Notes: a model not told the origin generated them from the letters alone. 64,000 nucleotides of DNA from Halomonas qaidamensis (GCF_025917315.1 NZ_CP080627.1:1488001-1552000), one strand, 5' to 3'; shown: positions 36,646-47,402, counted from the first letter of the stretch. Numbers and translations: made by a program.

Positions 36646-36869
36646 GCTGATGTGGTTAAAGGAAGTTCTAGGTTTTTAAATACGTGGCTATAGACAACCG
36701 CTGTGGTCTATTATAAAACAGCGTTTGACTTGCGTGTCTTGGACTTATGCCAAGCCACAAGTCGCTGTAAAGAACCTGCACCGCAGGTAGACAAAACTGG
36801 GCTAACACTTTAGCCTTAGGTTTGTCATACCCTTAATGTTGTACCCAAGGAAGACTCAAGGAGAACACT

Positions 36870-37133
36870 ATGACTCTGAAGACTGCTCTGAAGATGACTG
36901 CCGCTGCCGCTTCTCTGGCAATCCTGGCTGGCTGTGCTTCTACCAGCGCTCTGGAAGAAGTTCGCATGACTGCTGAATCTGCACAGGCTGATGCCGCAGA
37001 AGCACGCAGCATGGCTTCACAAGCGATGAATACTGCAAACCAAGCTCAGCGCGATGCGCAAGCTGCGCTGCAGATGTCTGAGCAAAACCGTGAAGAAATG
37101 AACCGCATGTTCCAGCGCTCCATGCAGAAGTAA
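36870..37133 (+). CDS. lpp: Major outer-membrane lipoprotein, Lpp/OprI family
   Basis: This 87-residue precursor has lipobox LAGC with C22, leaving a 66-residue mature chain. The mature chain is an alanine-zipper coiled coil (heptads such as AESAQADAAEARSMASQAM) ending in Lys, the residue that L,D-transpeptidases link to diaminopimelate. Codon choice is biased to a few codons (many CTG, GCT and GAA), as in highly expressed genes. AAGGAG lies before the ATG. The leader holds an ACCTGC/GCAGGT hairpin (36774-36788). Two hairpins follow the stop. Confidence 0.88.
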   Translation: MTLKTALKMTAAAASLAILAGCASTSALEEVRMTAESAQADAAEARSMASQAMNTANQAQRDAQAALQMSEQNREEMNRMFQRSMQK

Positions 37134-37144
37134 TTCTGTTTGGG

Positions 37145-37166
37145 CCCTAAGCGTTAAACCTTAGGG
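37145..37166 (+). repeat. Hairpin in the lpp 3' untranslated region
   Basis: The stem CCCTAAG/CTTAGGG (7 bases) has an eight-base loop and lies 12 bases after the lpp stop and before the main terminator. It probably stabilises the abundant lpp mRNA. Confidence 0.5.
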
Positions 37167-37179
37167 TTGCTGTAGATGT

Positions 37180-37207
37180 AAAAAACCCCGCCTCGGCGGG
37201 GTTTTTT
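37180..37207. terminator. Bidirectional terminator between lpp and the L,D-transpeptidase gene
   Basis: CCCCGC-CTCG-GCGGGG (37186-37201) is flanked by six A before and six T after. It can end both the lpp transcript and the converging minus-strand gene, whose stop is 22 bases away. Confidence 0.9.
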
Positions 37208-37228
37208 GCTCTTTGGATTTTTCTTCGA

Positions 37229-38353
37229 TTAAGCTTCTTCCTCAGTTCGATTCGTTGTCGTAAGTTCAATTTCTTCTAATAAGCCATCAAGTTCTAACGT
37301 TTCTTCAGCAGGAGCCTGTTCTGGCGCTTGGGGGCCATAAAGCGCTACAAAGCGGCCATTTGGATTTTCCACTGCTAGCTTAACCTGAGCGTAATCCACT
37401 TCTGCTTGGTCTTCAGCGAGCTCGCTCACCCGCTCGATGGCATTAAGCAATGGCTCGAAATCGCCAACGTTTTCTTCAAGCTGAGGGTAAGACTGTACAA
37501 ACAGTGTGCCGTCTGCTGCCCAGCCTGCTTTAAACGGTGCATCCATCAAGTTGACCTGAGTGCCACTAGGTAGGCGCTCATAGAGCGATTCGATATCTTC
37601 AGGGTACATACGAATACAGCCGCGGCTTACCCGCATGCCCACGCCTTCAGGGCGGTTAGTGCCATGAATCAGGTAACTAGGCATCGCCAGCAATATAGCG
37701 TGACGACCCAATGGGTTATTGGGGCCAGGGGGCACAATAGAGGGCGCTGGCTCGCCACGTGCTGCTGCTTCACGACGCATAGATGCTGGTGGTGCCCAGG
37801 CAGGATCTTTCACCTTTACTGTGGTGCGGGTGATACCAACAGGGGTGGCAAATTCTTCGCGGCCAACGCTGACAGGATAGGTTTCAACAATGCCTGGATT
37901 ATCGGCTGGGTAATAGTAAAGTCGCAGTTCGGAAAGGTTGACGACTACGCCTTCACGAGGGGCGGGCGGCAAAATATAGCGTGCTGGTATAACAACTTCT
38001 GTTCCTTTTCCAGGCACCCACAAGCTGACGTCTGGATTCGCCATGCGGATTTCTTCATAGCCGATATTATGGCGCCGTGCGATGTCAATTAGTGTTTCTT
38101 CAGGGTTTTCTACGACGACGGTATAATTTTCTCCAATAATGTCACCCGTCTCAGGTAGACGAAAATGGCCGCGTGGTAGCTCCCTTTGTTCTGCAAGCTG
38201 GTCAGCGGTGGCTAATGCTTCTTCGGTAAGAGCTGCTGCCCCTTCCGTTGTGGTATTAGGCGGCTGTGCATAAATAGAGCTAGAAAGGCTTGCCGTCAGC
38301 AAGACTGCTAGACTAGTTGGGGCCCAAACGTTATATAACCTGCGAATATTCAT
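37229..38353 (-). CDS. L,D-transpeptidase ErfK/YbiS type with LysM domain
   Basis: This is a 374-residue periplasmic protein with a signal peptide to A29. A LysM glycan-binding domain spans about 77-123, and the YkuD domain about 133-265 has H230 and the catalytic cysteine C246 in RVSRGCIRM. A further acidic C-terminal domain ends in a Glu-rich tail. This architecture is that of the E. coli enzymes (ErfK, YcfS, YbiS) that join Lpp to peptidoglycan. It converges on the lpp gene, so anchoring of that lipoprotein is the likely job. Confidence 0.9.
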   Translation of the reverse strand: MNIRRLYNVWAPTSLAVLLTASLSSSIYAQPPNTTTEGAAALTEEALATADQLAEQRELPRGHFRLPETGDIIGENYTVVVENPEETLIDIARRHNIGYEEIRMANPDVSLWVPGKGTEVVIPARYILPPAPREGVVVNLSELRLYYYPADNPGIVETYPVSVGREEFATPVGITRTTVKVKDPAWAPPASMRREAAARGEPAPSIVPPGPNNPLGRHAILLAMPSYLIHGTNRPEGVGMRVSRGCIRMYPEDIESLYERLPSGTQVNLMDAPFKAGWAADGTLFVQSYPQLEENVGDFEPLLNAIERVSELAEDQAEVDYAQVKLAVENPNGRFVALYGPQAPEQAPAEETLELDGLLEEIELTTTNRTEEEA

Positions 38354-38472
38354 GGTGGTTCCTAATCAATTTATGCGCTAATCACTGCGTAGTTGCATTG
38401 CTATTAGCGATATGTCATTAGCGATAGTAGGCGGGCCGGAGATGGAGCCATTGTATAAGTTTGCCCCAAGGT

Positions 38473-41400
38473 TCACGCCGCCGCTACTTTTTGGTTGAGT
38501 GTTGTTAGCAGCGCTTCGACCTTTTCAAAACGCTGTTCAATGGTTTCCATTGGAAATTCAAATCGTAACGTGTCTGAGCCATCCAAACGGTAATGTTGAG
38601 GCGATTTCTGGATAAGTGTCACTAGCGTTAATGGGTCGACCTGAGTGGCGCTATTGAAAATGACGCGGCCACGATTTTCACCGGCTTCAATGCGCGCAAC
38701 GCCCAGTTGTTCAGCACGGTGGCGCAGCCTAGTTTGACGTATCAGGTTTTTTAAAGGTTGAGGAAGGAGACCAAAACGATCAATAAGCTCCACTTGTAGT
38801 TCTTTGAGTTCCGCATCGCTCTGAGTGTTGGCGATACGCTTATACATCACTAGGCGCTGTTGTACGTCATGAATATAGTCGTCTGGAATCAACGCTGGCA
38901 GATTGAGGCTAATCTCGACGCCGGTGTTGAAGGGGACGTCAATGTTAGGCGTTTTGCCCGCACGTATAGCCTTCACCGCGCGATCCAGCATTTCCATATA
39001 AAGCGTGTAGCCGATGGTTTCCATTTGGCCGCTCTGCTCGTCGCCTAGCAGCTCGCCAGCGCCGCGAATTTCCATGTCGTGACTTGCCAGGGTAAAACCA
39101 GCGCCCAGATCATCAGAAGCGCTAATCGCTTCAAGACGTTTAACGGCATCTCGTGTCATTGCCTTGGGGGGCGGTGTTAGTAGGTAAGCGTATGCTTGAT
39201 GGTGGCTGCGGCCAACGCGTCCACGTAGCTGGTGTAGCTGGGCCAGACCGAACTTATCGGCGCGCTCAATCAGAATTGTGTTGGCGCTGGGTACGTCAAT
39301 GCCGGTTTCTATAATAGTCGAGCATACAAGTACATTGAAGCGACGATGATAGAAGTCTGACATGACTCGCTCAAGGCTGCGTTCTGGTAACTGGCCGTGA
39401 GCGACGGCTACTCGCGCTTCTGGCACCAGATCGCGAATTTGTTCGGCGGCGTTTTCAATCGTTTTGACTTCATTATGCAAAAAATAGACTTGTCCGCCGC
39501 GTAGTATTTCGCGCAGTAGGGCCTCTTTAATGATGCTACTGTCTCGCTGTTGCACAAACGTCTTGACCGATAAGCGCCGTGCTGGCGGGGTGGCAATAAT
39601 CGAAAGGTCTCGGATACCGCTCATGGCCATGTTAAGGGTGCGCGGAATCGGTGTCGCCGTTAGCGTCAAAATATCGATTTCGGCGCGTAGCGTTTTGAGT
39701 TTCTCTTTCTGGGCGACCCCAAAACGGTGTTCTTCATCGATAATTAAGAGCCCCATTTTGGGAAGCTCAACGCTTTTAGACAGCAGCTTATGGGTGCCAA
39801 TTACAATGTCAGTCTGCCCATTCTTGATGCTTTCCAGGGTTTGCGTCGTTTCTTTGCCACTGGTGAAGCGTGAGATAAGACTAATGTTCACGGCGGTGTC
39901 AGCAAAACGGTCTCGGAAGTTTTCAAAATGCTGGCGAGCTAACAGGGTAGTGGGCACAAGCACTACCACTTGGCGACCGGTCTGGACGGCCAGAAATGCA
40001 GCGCGCATCGCGACTTCGGTCTTGCCAAAACCTACATCGCCACAAACAACGCGATCCATTGGTTGAGCAGAGACCATGTCGCTAATAACTGCTTCGATAG
40101 CGGCATGTTGGTCGGGGGTTTCTTCAAATGGGAAGCTGGCAGAGAAGCGGACATACTCCTCTCCAGGTGTATCATAAATAAACCCTTCCTGAGCCTCTCG
40201 CCGAGCGTAGATATCTAACAGCTCGGCGGCAGTGTCTCGGATTTTCTCAGCTGCTTTGCGGCGTGCTTTTTCCCATTGGTCAGAGCCTAGTCGGTGTAGC
40301 GGGGCGAGCTCGTCATCAGCGCCGCTATAGCGAGAAATAAGATGCAGGCTATCGACAGGTACATAAAGCTTGGCACCGTCGGCATATGAAAGGGCTAAGA
40401 ATTCATTAGCCTGACCACCAGCTTCAAGGGTTTCCAGCCCCAAATAGCGGCCTACGCCATGTGCTTGGTGCACAACTGGGGCACCTTCTCTCAGCTCGGA
40501 AAGGTGCCGCACGGCCAATTCATTGTCGTCGGTGGCTTTTTCTCGTCGCCGGCTCTGGCGCACTACATCGCCAAATAGCTCAGTCTCGCTAATCACTGCG
40601 ACATCAGGCTCGGTAAGCCACAAGCCACTACCTACCAAGCTTTCAGTTATAGCAATTCGATCAGTGCTGCTTAAAAAGTCTTGGAAGCTGTTGATATGAG
40701 GCAGCGTTAATTTAAGCGGCGCTAGTATTTCTTCTAACGCTTCTCTGCGCCCCCTTGATTCGGCAACAAACAGAACCCGCGTAGCGTGCTGTGTATTTAA
40801 AAAGGCGGCTAGTTCATTCAGCGGTTGCTTGGCGCGAGCGTTAATTGCAAGTGAGGGTAGTGCCTGGGCTTTCGGCGCCAGGGCATGACGCTGTGTATCG
40901 TCTTCGGTGAGTTCGATTCGTGGGCGTGCTTTAATCGCCGAAAAAACGTCATTCACGGGAATGAACGCGCGAAGAGGCGGTAAAAGAGGACGTGTTGGAT
41001 CAACACCTAAATTTTCGTAGCGTGATTCAATCGAGCGCCAGTGCTGTTCAGCTGCTTCGAACACGCCGGGTAATAGTGCCACACGGGTGTCATCGGTGAC
41101 GTGCTCAAATAAAGAAGCAGTTTCGTCGAAGAACAGCGGTAAATATTGCTCCAGACCTGGCGAGGGAATCGCTTTCAGCGCATCGTTATAGAGTGGGCAC
41201 TGGCGCGGATCAACATCAAAAAGCGTTTCAAACTGTTCTCGAAAACAGGCAATAGCGCTGCGGCTTAATGAGTACTCATGCGCTGGTAGTAGCTCAATCA
41301 CACCGACTTTGTTGGTGGATCGCTGATTACCGGGGTCAAAATGGCGTAGCGTATCGATTTCGTCATCAAACAAATCAATACGAATTGGCTCATCCATGCC

Positions 41401-41922
41401 CATGGCGAAAAGGTCAATGATGGCACCACGCATGGCGTATTCACCAGGCTCGTAGACCGTTTCTACAGCACGATAGCCTGCTCGGGAGAGCGACTCGCGA
41501 AATGCTTCCCGTTTTAGCTTTGCGCCTTCTTTCAACGTCATAACGCGCCCAGCTATATATGACACGGGGGGAAGCCGCTGCATTAATGTATTAATTGGCA
41601 CCAGAACAATGCCGCGTACCCCATCCTGCAATAATCGTAGGGTGCGTAGGCGTGACGATATAATATCCTGATGCGGGGAGAAGCTGTCATAAGGCAGCGT
41701 TTCCCAGTCTGGGAAGGGCAAAACGGGCACATTACTGTAGAACGCCAGATCCTGTTCCAATCGTTGCGCGCTGGCAGTGTTGGGCGTAATGACCAATAAT
41801 GGTGCGCTTAAGGCGACCTGGGCCAGTGCCAGGGCAGTTGCACTGCCCGGCGGCGCTGTTAGGTAAAGCGTGTCGCGTGTCCCTTTTGGCTGGGGCGGTT
41901 CGAGCAGAGAAAAAGAAGGCAT
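38473..41922 (-). CDS. mfd: Transcription-repair coupling factor Mfd
   Basis: This 1149-residue ATP-dependent translocase removes stalled RNA polymerase and recruits UvrA. The UvrB-like N-terminal module (DWETLPYDSFSPHQDIIS), the polymerase-interacting domain near 480-540, Walker A (GDVGFGKTE), the DEEH box and the RecG-type TRG helicase motifs (GRVGRSHHQAYAY) are in order. I start at ATG 41922 by family length; the frame is open 42 bases further to another ATG, with no clear ribosome-binding site for either. Confidence 0.96.
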   Translation of the reverse strand: MPSFSLLEPPQPKGTRDTLYLTAPPGSATALALAQVALSAPLLVITPNTASAQRLEQDLAFYSNVPVLPFPDWETLPYDSFSPHQDIISSRLRTLRLLQDGVRGIVLVPINTLMQRLPPVSYIAGRVMTLKEGAKLKREAFRESLSRAGYRAVETVYEPGEYAMRGAIIDLFAMGMDEPIRIDLFDDEIDTLRHFDPGNQRSTNKVGVIELLPAHEYSLSRSAIACFREQFETLFDVDPRQCPLYNDALKAIPSPGLEQYLPLFFDETASLFEHVTDDTRVALLPGVFEAAEQHWRSIESRYENLGVDPTRPLLPPLRAFIPVNDVFSAIKARPRIELTEDDTQRHALAPKAQALPSLAINARAKQPLNELAAFLNTQHATRVLFVAESRGRREALEEILAPLKLTLPHINSFQDFLSSTDRIAITESLVGSGLWLTEPDVAVISETELFGDVVRQSRRREKATDDNELAVRHLSELREGAPVVHQAHGVGRYLGLETLEAGGQANEFLALSYADGAKLYVPVDSLHLISRYSGADDELAPLHRLGSDQWEKARRKAAEKIRDTAAELLDIYARREAQEGFIYDTPGEEYVRFSASFPFEETPDQHAAIEAVISDMVSAQPMDRVVCGDVGFGKTEVAMRAAFLAVQTGRQVVVLVPTTLLARQHFENFRDRFADTAVNISLISRFTSGKETTQTLESIKNGQTDIVIGTHKLLSKSVELPKMGLLIIDEEHRFGVAQKEKLKTLRAEIDILTLTATPIPRTLNMAMSGIRDLSIIATPPARRLSVKTFVQQRDSSIIKEALLREILRGGQVYFLHNEVKTIENAAEQIRDLVPEARVAVAHGQLPERSLERVMSDFYHRRFNVLVCSTIIETGIDVPSANTILIERADKFGLAQLHQLRGRVGRSHHQAYAYLLTPPPKAMTRDAVKRLEAISASDDLGAGFTLASHDMEIRGAGELLGDEQSGQMETIGYTLYMEMLDRAVKAIRAGKTPNIDVPFNTGVEISLNLPALIPDDYIHDVQQRLVMYKRIANTQSDAELKELQVELIDRFGLLPQPLKNLIRQTRLRHRAEQLGVARIEAGENRGRVIFNSATQVDPLTLVTLIQKSPQHYRLDGSDTLRFEFPMETIEQRFEKVEALLTTLNQKVAAA

Positions 41923-42229
41923 AGTCACGGTATCGTTTTTGCGCTGAAACGGAAACTGGATCATACACGATCAGTACTTTCAGGCAGAGGCCTATGCAAA
42001 GCAAACACAGGTTACGGAAGCCTGCAAGGTACAGACGTGCAGGAGTCATGAGGTACACAAGCTACCTACTGTTTCGTGTCGTGTGTCGATACATTGTTGC
42101 AGCTTGTAGTCAATTCGTTTTTTCTGTAATACCCCTACATGGTGTGCGACTATCCATTCATTGCGACATGTAGGTAAGCCCAGGATAATGTTCTAAGAAA
42201 TTTCTTTTCACTACCCAATGAGGCCGCAC

Positions 42230-43693
42230 GTGAGTCAGCAAGCTCTCGAAAACGTTTTTCAGGAATGGCAAAGCAACGAAGCTCTGGCTGAGCAAATGAT
42301 ACCGTTGGTGGGTCAGTTGTATCGTCAGAACAATGTTGTCGCCACTATGTTTGGTCGTTCCTTGATTAAGCGGTCAGTCATTCGCATCCTCAAAGATCAC
42401 CGTTTTGTGCGCAAAATTGAAGGGACCGAGTTATCTGTCGAAGATACGTTCCCCATTGTGAAAGCAATGAGTGAGATGAATCTTGGTCCTGCCCATGTTG
42501 ACGTTGGCAAGTTAGCAGTTAATTTTAAGCGCCAAGGCGGTGGTGACCTTAGTGCTTTCCTGCGTAAAGAGCTTGCTGAGATTATTGATGGTTTTCAGCC
42601 GAACGGTAGCAAAGGCGAGCCTCAAGACGTCGTTCTTTACGGTTTTGGGCGTATTGGCCGCTTGCTTGCACGCGTGATGGTTGAAAAGGCGGGTGGTGGT
42701 AACTTGCTGCGTTTGCGGGCGATTGTTGTACGTGGCCGTGGTGATGTTGCTAAAGATCTTGAAAAGCGTGCCAGCTTGCTGCGCAGAGACTCGGTGCATG
42801 GTCCCTTTGATGGCACCATTTCAGTCGATGTTGAAGCGCGCACGTTGATCGTTAATGGTAACGTGATTCAGGTTATTTACGCCGACTCTCCCAGTGAGAT
42901 TGATTACACCGCTTACGGCATCAATAACGCTGTTATCGTTGACAACACTGGTATTTGGCGTGATGAGGCGGGTCTGGGTCAGCACCTGGAATGCAAGGGC
43001 GCTAAGAAAGCATTGTTAACAGCGCCGGGCAAAGGCGATATTAAAAATATCGTATTTGGCATTAACCACGAAACAATTGGTGATAATGACCAAATTGTGT
43101 CGGCAGCCTCCTGTACCACCAACGCCATTGTGCCAGTGCTGAAAGCACTGAATGATGAGTATGGTGTGGTGACCGGCCACGTAGAGACAGTGCACGCCTA
43201 TACTAACGATCAAAACCTTATCGATAATTACCACAAGGGTGATCGTCGTGGTCGTAGTGCAGCACTTAATATGGTACTGACCGAAACAGGTGCAGCAAAA
43301 GCCGTTGCAAAAGCGCTTCCCGAGCTTGAGGGTAAGCTAACGGGCAATGCCATTCGTGTGCCAACACCCAATGTATCTATGGCTATTTTGAATCTGACCT
43401 TGGAAAAGGGCACCGATGCTGCAGCGCTGAATGACTACCTGCGTCGCATGTCGATTGACTCTTCTTATCAGAAGCAAATTGACTTTGTAGATTCCGCTGA
43501 AGTTGTATCGTCTGATTTTGTTGGTAACCGCCATGCGGGTATCGTTGACGCTAAAGCTACTATTGCAAACGGTAATCATGCTGTTGTGTATGTGTGGTAT
43601 GACAATGAATTTGGCTATAGCTGCCAGGTTATTCGTATCCTTCAGCATATGTCGAACGTAAAGTTTCTGAAGCTGCCCCATCAAACCGATTGA
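42230..43693 (+). CDS. Long-form glyceraldehyde-3-phosphate dehydrogenase
   Basis: This is a 487-residue enzyme. I choose GTG 42230, since TGAGG lies six bases before it, over ATG 42218. Residues 1-125 are an extra domain absent from ordinary GAPDH. The Rossmann start (YGFGRIGRLLARV) and catalytic C295 in SAASCTTNAI are intact, as are HAYTNDQ and WYDNEFGYS. This long form occurs beside mfd and nqr in Pseudomonas too. It may serve gluconeogenesis or use NADP; the cofactor cannot be told with confidence. It ends in a strong terminator. Confidence 0.9.
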   Translation: MSQQALENVFQEWQSNEALAEQMIPLVGQLYRQNNVVATMFGRSLIKRSVIRILKDHRFVRKIEGTELSVEDTFPIVKAMSEMNLGPAHVDVGKLAVNFKRQGGGDLSAFLRKELAEIIDGFQPNGSKGEPQDVVLYGFGRIGRLLARVMVEKAGGGNLLRLRAIVVRGRGDVAKDLEKRASLLRRDSVHGPFDGTISVDVEARTLIVNGNVIQVIYADSPSEIDYTAYGINNAVIVDNTGIWRDEAGLGQHLECKGAKKALLTAPGKGDIKNIVFGINHETIGDNDQIVSAASCTTNAIVPVLKALNDEYGVVTGHVETVHAYTNDQNLIDNYHKGDRRGRSAALNMVLTETGAAKAVAKALPELEGKLTGNAIRVPTPNVSMAILNLTLEKGTDAAALNDYLRRMSIDSSYQKQIDFVDSAEVVSSDFVGNRHAGIVDAKATIANGNHAVVYVWYDNEFGYSCQVIRILQHMSNVKFLKLPHQTD

Positions 43694-43750
43694 TCACTAA
43701 CTGCATGTAAGCAGCTGCTCTAGCGCTGTGGAGCATGAAGTAACGTAAAA

Positions 43751-43774
43751 CGCCACCTTCAGGTGGCGTTTTTT
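43751..43774 (+). terminator. Intrinsic terminator after the GAPDH gene
   Basis: CGCCACC-TTCA-GGTGGCG is followed by six T, with four A just before it. The next 229 bases up to nqrA contain no gene. Confidence 0.9.
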
Positions 43775-43914
43775 GTGGCGAAAACAAATCTACTTAAAGC
43801 GTATATAGCACTTTCGGAGGCCGTCAGGGATGTGGTCATTGGCCGCGCTTATCTTTATAATACGAGAGATTTTTCGGGGTGGTTCAACTTTGCTTGAGCC
43901 GGACTGGTAACAAT

Positions 43915-43953
43915 CTGAGCAGAAAATAAGAATTTCACTGAGCAGAAAATAAG
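43915..43953 (+). repeat. 16-base direct repeat upstream of nqrA
   Basis: CTGAGCAGAAAATAAG occurs twice, at 43915-43930 and 43938-43953, 23 bases apart start to start. It lies 50-90 bases before the nqrA start in the presumed promoter region. It may be a paired regulator site. The spacing is about two helical turns. No known regulator motif is recognised. Confidence 0.6.
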
Positions 43954-44003
43954 CATTCGAACCCCTTACCTTCGTATATCCGATCCATCAACTGGGCGAG
44001 ACT

Positions 44004-45353
44004 ATGATCGAAGTCAAAAAAGGCCTGGATCTCCCCATCACGGGAGCGCCCGAGCAGCGTATTGAAGATGCGCGGCCTGTGCGCCACGTGGCAATCCTGG
44101 GCACCGACTACGTTGGCATGAAGCCAACGATGGAAGTTCAGGAAGGGGATAAGGTCAAACTAGGCCAATTGCTCTTCACCGATAAGAAAATTGATGGTGT
44201 ACGCTTTACAGCGCCCGCCAGCGGTGAAGTAGTTGCTATTAACCGTGGCGAAAAGAGACGTTTGCTTTCTGTTGTTATTAAAGTCGATGAAAATGAAGAA
44301 GCGATGACATTTGCTTCCCATGATCGTGGCGCTTTAGAGCAGCTTGAACGTCAAACTGTTGTTGATCAACTGGTAGAGTCAGGTCTTTGGACTGCTTTGC
44401 GCACCCGGCCTTTTTCTCGCACGCCAGCCATCGACAGCACACCTACTGATATTTTTGTCACTGCCGTGGATACCCATCCGCTCAGTGCTGACCCTGCGGT
44501 AGTGATCAACGAAAACTCCCAAGCATTTGAAGACGGCCTCAAGGTGCTAACCCGCCTGACCGAGGGCAACGTTTTTCTGTGCACGGGTGCCAATGCGTCC
44601 CTTCCTGGTGGTGATGTTAGCGGCGTAAAAGCTGAAAGCTTTGCTGGCCCGCATCCTGCTGGTCTGGTGGGCACGCATATTCACTACCTTTCACCGGTAG
44701 CCCTGCATAAAAAAGTGTGGCACATCGGTTATCAAGATGTGATTGCCTTCGGCAAGCTGTTTATCGAAGGTAAGCTCGATATGAGCCGTATTATTGCCGT
44801 GGGTGGCCCGCGTGCTGAAAAGCCTCGTTTATTACGCACCCGTATAGGTGCTAGTACTGAGGAACTCTTAGCAGGTGAGATCATCAAACCTGAAGACACC
44901 CGCGTAATTTCAGGCTCTGTATTCTCTGGTGCTTCAGCAGAAGGGAATCTGACCTATCTGGGGCGTTTCCATAATCAAATTAGCTTGCTCGAAGAGGGCA
45001 ACAAGCGCGCCTTTATGGGGTGGTTGTCTACAGGCGCTAATCGCCACTCTGTTATGGGCATCTATATCTCCAAGATTAAAGGCCTGAGTAACTACGCGCC
45101 GACAACGTCTACCAATGGTTCTGAACGTGCCATGGTACCGGTGGGTAATTACGAACGCGTCATGCCGTTGGACGTAATGCCAACACAGTTACTGCGTTCG
45201 CTGATTGTGGGCGACATTGAGGTTGCCATGCAGCTTGGGTGTCTTGAGCTGGACGAAGAGGATCTGGCACTGTGTACCTATGTTTGCCCCGGTAAATATG
45301 AGTACGGCCCTATCCTGCGTGACAATCTCACCATGATCGAGAAAGAGGCCTGA
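44004..45353 (+). CDS. nqrA: Na+-translocating NADH-quinone reductase subunit A
   Basis: This is a 449-residue cytoplasmic-side subunit of the sodium-pumping NADH:ubiquinone oxidoreductase. The opening [14 protein letters not shown] and the block [20 protein letters not shown] are family markers. It has no transmembrane segment. It is the first gene of nqrABCDEF. The stop overlaps the first of two possible nqrB starts. Confidence 0.96.
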   Translation: MIEVKKGLDLPITGAPEQRIEDARPVRHVAILGTDYVGMKPTMEVQEGDKVKLGQLLFTDKKIDGVRFTAPASGEVVAINRGEKRRLLSVVIKVDENEEAMTFASHDRGALEQLERQTVVDQLVESGLWTALRTRPFSRTPAIDSTPTDIFVTAVDTHPLSADPAVVINENSQAFEDGLKVLTRLTEGNVFLCTGANASLPGGDVSGVKAESFAGPHPAGLVGTHIHYLSPVALHKKVWHIGYQDVIAFGKLFIEGKLDMSRIIAVGGPRAEKPRLLRTRIGASTEELLAGEIIKPEDTRVISGSVFSGASAEGNLTYLGRFHNQISLLEEGNKRAFMGWLSTGANRHSVMGIYISKIKGLSNYAPTTSTNGSERAMVPVGNYERVMPLDVMPTQLLRSLIVGDIEVAMQLGCLELDEEDLALCTYVCPGKYEYGPILRDNLTMIEKEA

Positions 45354-45355
45354 TG

Positions 45356-46579
45356 ATGGGTATTCGACAAACACTCGATAATCTCGAGCCGCACTTCCAT
45401 AAAGGTGGTAAATACGAAAAGTTCTACCCGCTCTACGAAGCGGTAGATACTATTTTTTATTCGCCGCCTAGCGTCGCTAAAACCACTTCTCACGTGCGTG
45501 ATGGTATTGACCTGAAGCGCATCATGATTACAGTGTGGATGTGTACTTTTCCTGCCATGTTCTTTGGTATGTGGAACGCGGGCTGGCAGGCAAATACCGC
45601 AATTGATGCAGGCTATGCATCCATGAGCGGTTGGCGCGAAGCGATTATGATGACCCTAGCGGGTGGGCATGATCCAAGCAGTCTGTGGGCCAACTTTGTA
45701 CTGGGTGCGACTTACTTCTTACCTATTTACCTCGTTACGTTCGTGGTAGGTGGTTTTTGGGAAGTGATGTTCGCCATCAAGCGCGGTCATGAAGTTAACG
45801 AAGGCTTCTTCGTAACGTCTGTGCTTTTTGCTCTGATTCTACCGGCAACTATTCCGCTATGGCAGGTTGCTTTAGGTATCACCTTCGGCGTCGTCATAGG
45901 TAAAGAGATCTTTGGTGGTACAGGTAAAAACTTCCTGAACCCTGCTTTAACTGGTCGAGCATTTCTATACTTTGCCTATCCGGCGCAAATTTCCGGTGAC
46001 GCAGTATGGGTAGCAGCCGATGGCTATACTGGTGCAACAGCACTTTCCATGGCCTTCCAGGACGGTATGACTGCGTTGACCAACACTTACAGCTGGTGGG
46101 ATGCCTTCTTAGGCTTCATTCCTGGCTCAGTAGGTGAAGTATCAACGCTGGCAATCCTTATCGGTGCCGCAGTACTGCTTTGGACTAAGATCGCTAACTG
46201 GCGAATTATGCTGGGCGTTTTCTTGGGCATGGTTATTACCAGTACGCTGTTCAACTTAATTGGTTCTGACAGCAATCCCATGTTCGCAATGCCTTGGTAT
46301 TGGCACCTAGTGATTGGCGGTTTCGCTTTCGGCATGGTGTTTATGGCAACGGACCCAGTGTCTGCGGCTATGACCAACCAAGGTCGCTTAGTGTTTGGTG
46401 CGCTAATTGGTGTGATGACCGTGCTAATTCGCGTAGTAAACCCGGCCTTCCCTGAAGGGATCATGTTAGCCATTTTGTTTGCCAACTTGTTTGCGCCGCT
46501 GATTGACCACATGTTCGTCCAGGCCAATATTAAACGCCGTCTCAAGCGGACTGGCGTACCGGCCGAGGAGACAGCCTAA
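45356..46579 (+). CDS. nqrB: Na+-translocating NADH-quinone reductase subunit B
   Basis: This 407-residue inner-membrane subunit has about ten helices. The covalent FMN is carried on T228 in the GATAL motif (YTGATALSM). I start at the second ATG (MGIRQ), which matches the family; the first ATG is one codon earlier. It overlaps nqrC by one base. It holds the riboflavin and quinone region of the pump. Confidence 0.95.
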   Translation: MGIRQTLDNLEPHFHKGGKYEKFYPLYEAVDTIFYSPPSVAKTTSHVRDGIDLKRIMITVWMCTFPAMFFGMWNAGWQANTAIDAGYASMSGWREAIMMTLAGGHDPSSLWANFVLGATYFLPIYLVTFVVGGFWEVMFAIKRGHEVNEGFFVTSVLFALILPATIPLWQVALGITFGVVIGKEIFGGTGKNFLNPALTGRAFLYFAYPAQISGDAVWVAADGYTGATALSMAFQDGMTALTNTYSWWDAFLGFIPGSVGEVSTLAILIGAAVLLWTKIANWRIMLGVFLGMVITSTLFNLIGSDSNPMFAMPWYWHLVIGGFAFGMVFMATDPVSAAMTNQGRLVFGALIGVMTVLIRVVNPAFPEGIMLAILFANLFAPLIDHMFVQANIKRRLKRTGVPAEETA

Positions 46580-47400
46580 TGGCACAAGGTAACAACTCCA
46601 TCAAGAAGATCCTGATCGTAGCGTTTTCGCTGTGTATCGTGTGCTCGGTGATCGTGTCGACGGCTGCTGTGGCGCTACGTCCTGCACAGCAGTTAAATCA
46701 GGAGCTGGACCGTAAAACCAACATTCTTAACGTGGCACGCCTTTATGAGCCTGGTATGGATGTTGAAGAAGCGTTCCGCACCCAGATCACTGCGCGTGTG
46801 GTAGAGCTTGATTCTGGTGAGTATACCGATCAGTTCGACCCAGATACCTTTGATGGCTTCGAAGCGTCTCGCGATCCGGCAACGGGTCGTACACTGTCTG
46901 GCGACCGTGATATCGCAGGTTTGTCTCGTGTTGAGAACTTTGCGACTGTCTACCTTGTTGGCGATGAAGAGAATCCAGACCAAATTGTTCTGCCTATCCG
47001 TGGGCAAGGACTTTGGGGACGCATGATGGGCTTCTTGGCTGTCGAAGGTGACGGTAATACCATTGTCAGTATCACCTACTATGACCACAGCGAAACACCG
47101 GGCCTTGGCGCTGAGGTGAATAATCCGCGCTGGCAAGCTCAGTGGGAAGGTAAGAAGATTTACGATGAAGAGGGCGACCTCTCACCGGAAATCCACCTGA
47201 CCAAAGGCGGTGCAAGCAATGAGTACGAAGTTGATGCGCTATCTGGTGCAACGCTGACTAGTAACGGCGTGACTAACATGCTGCAGTTCTGGTTCAGCGA
47301 AGAAGGTTTCGGTCCTTATTTGGCGAAGTTCCGTAGTGGAACTGAGCCAGAAGACGCCGAAGATACCGACACCAACTTCGACGACGTTGAGGGGGCCTGA
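46579..47400 (+). CDS. nqrC: Na+-translocating NADH-quinone reductase subunit C
   Basis: This 273-residue subunit has one N-terminal transmembrane helix (residues 9-29) and a periplasmic FMN domain. The FMN threonine is T225 in SGATLTS, the same number as I recall for Vibrio cholerae. The C-terminal 15 residues are acidic (Glu/Asp run). It needs the ApbE flavin transferase, which is not encoded in this window. Confidence 0.95.
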   Translation: MAQGNNSIKKILIVAFSLCIVCSVIVSTAAVALRPAQQLNQELDRKTNILNVARLYEPGMDVEEAFRTQITARVVELDSGEYTDQFDPDTFDGFEASRDPATGRTLSGDRDIAGLSRVENFATVYLVGDEENPDQIVLPIRGQGLWGRMMGFLAVEGDGNTIVSITYYDHSETPGLGAEVNNPRWQAQWEGKKIYDEEGDLSPEIHLTKGGASNEYEVDALSGATLTSNGVTNMLQFWFSEEGFGPYLAKFRSGTEPEDAEDTDTNFDDVEGA

Positions 47401-47402
47401 TC

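Noticed and set aside
39530-40066. A 178-codon plus-strand frame inside mfd
   Set aside because: It is antisense to conserved helicase motifs of mfd and has the composition of a shadow frame.
46087-46693. Long antisense frames over nqrB and nqrC
   Set aside because: They mirror conserved membrane-protein coding sequence; no independent start signal.
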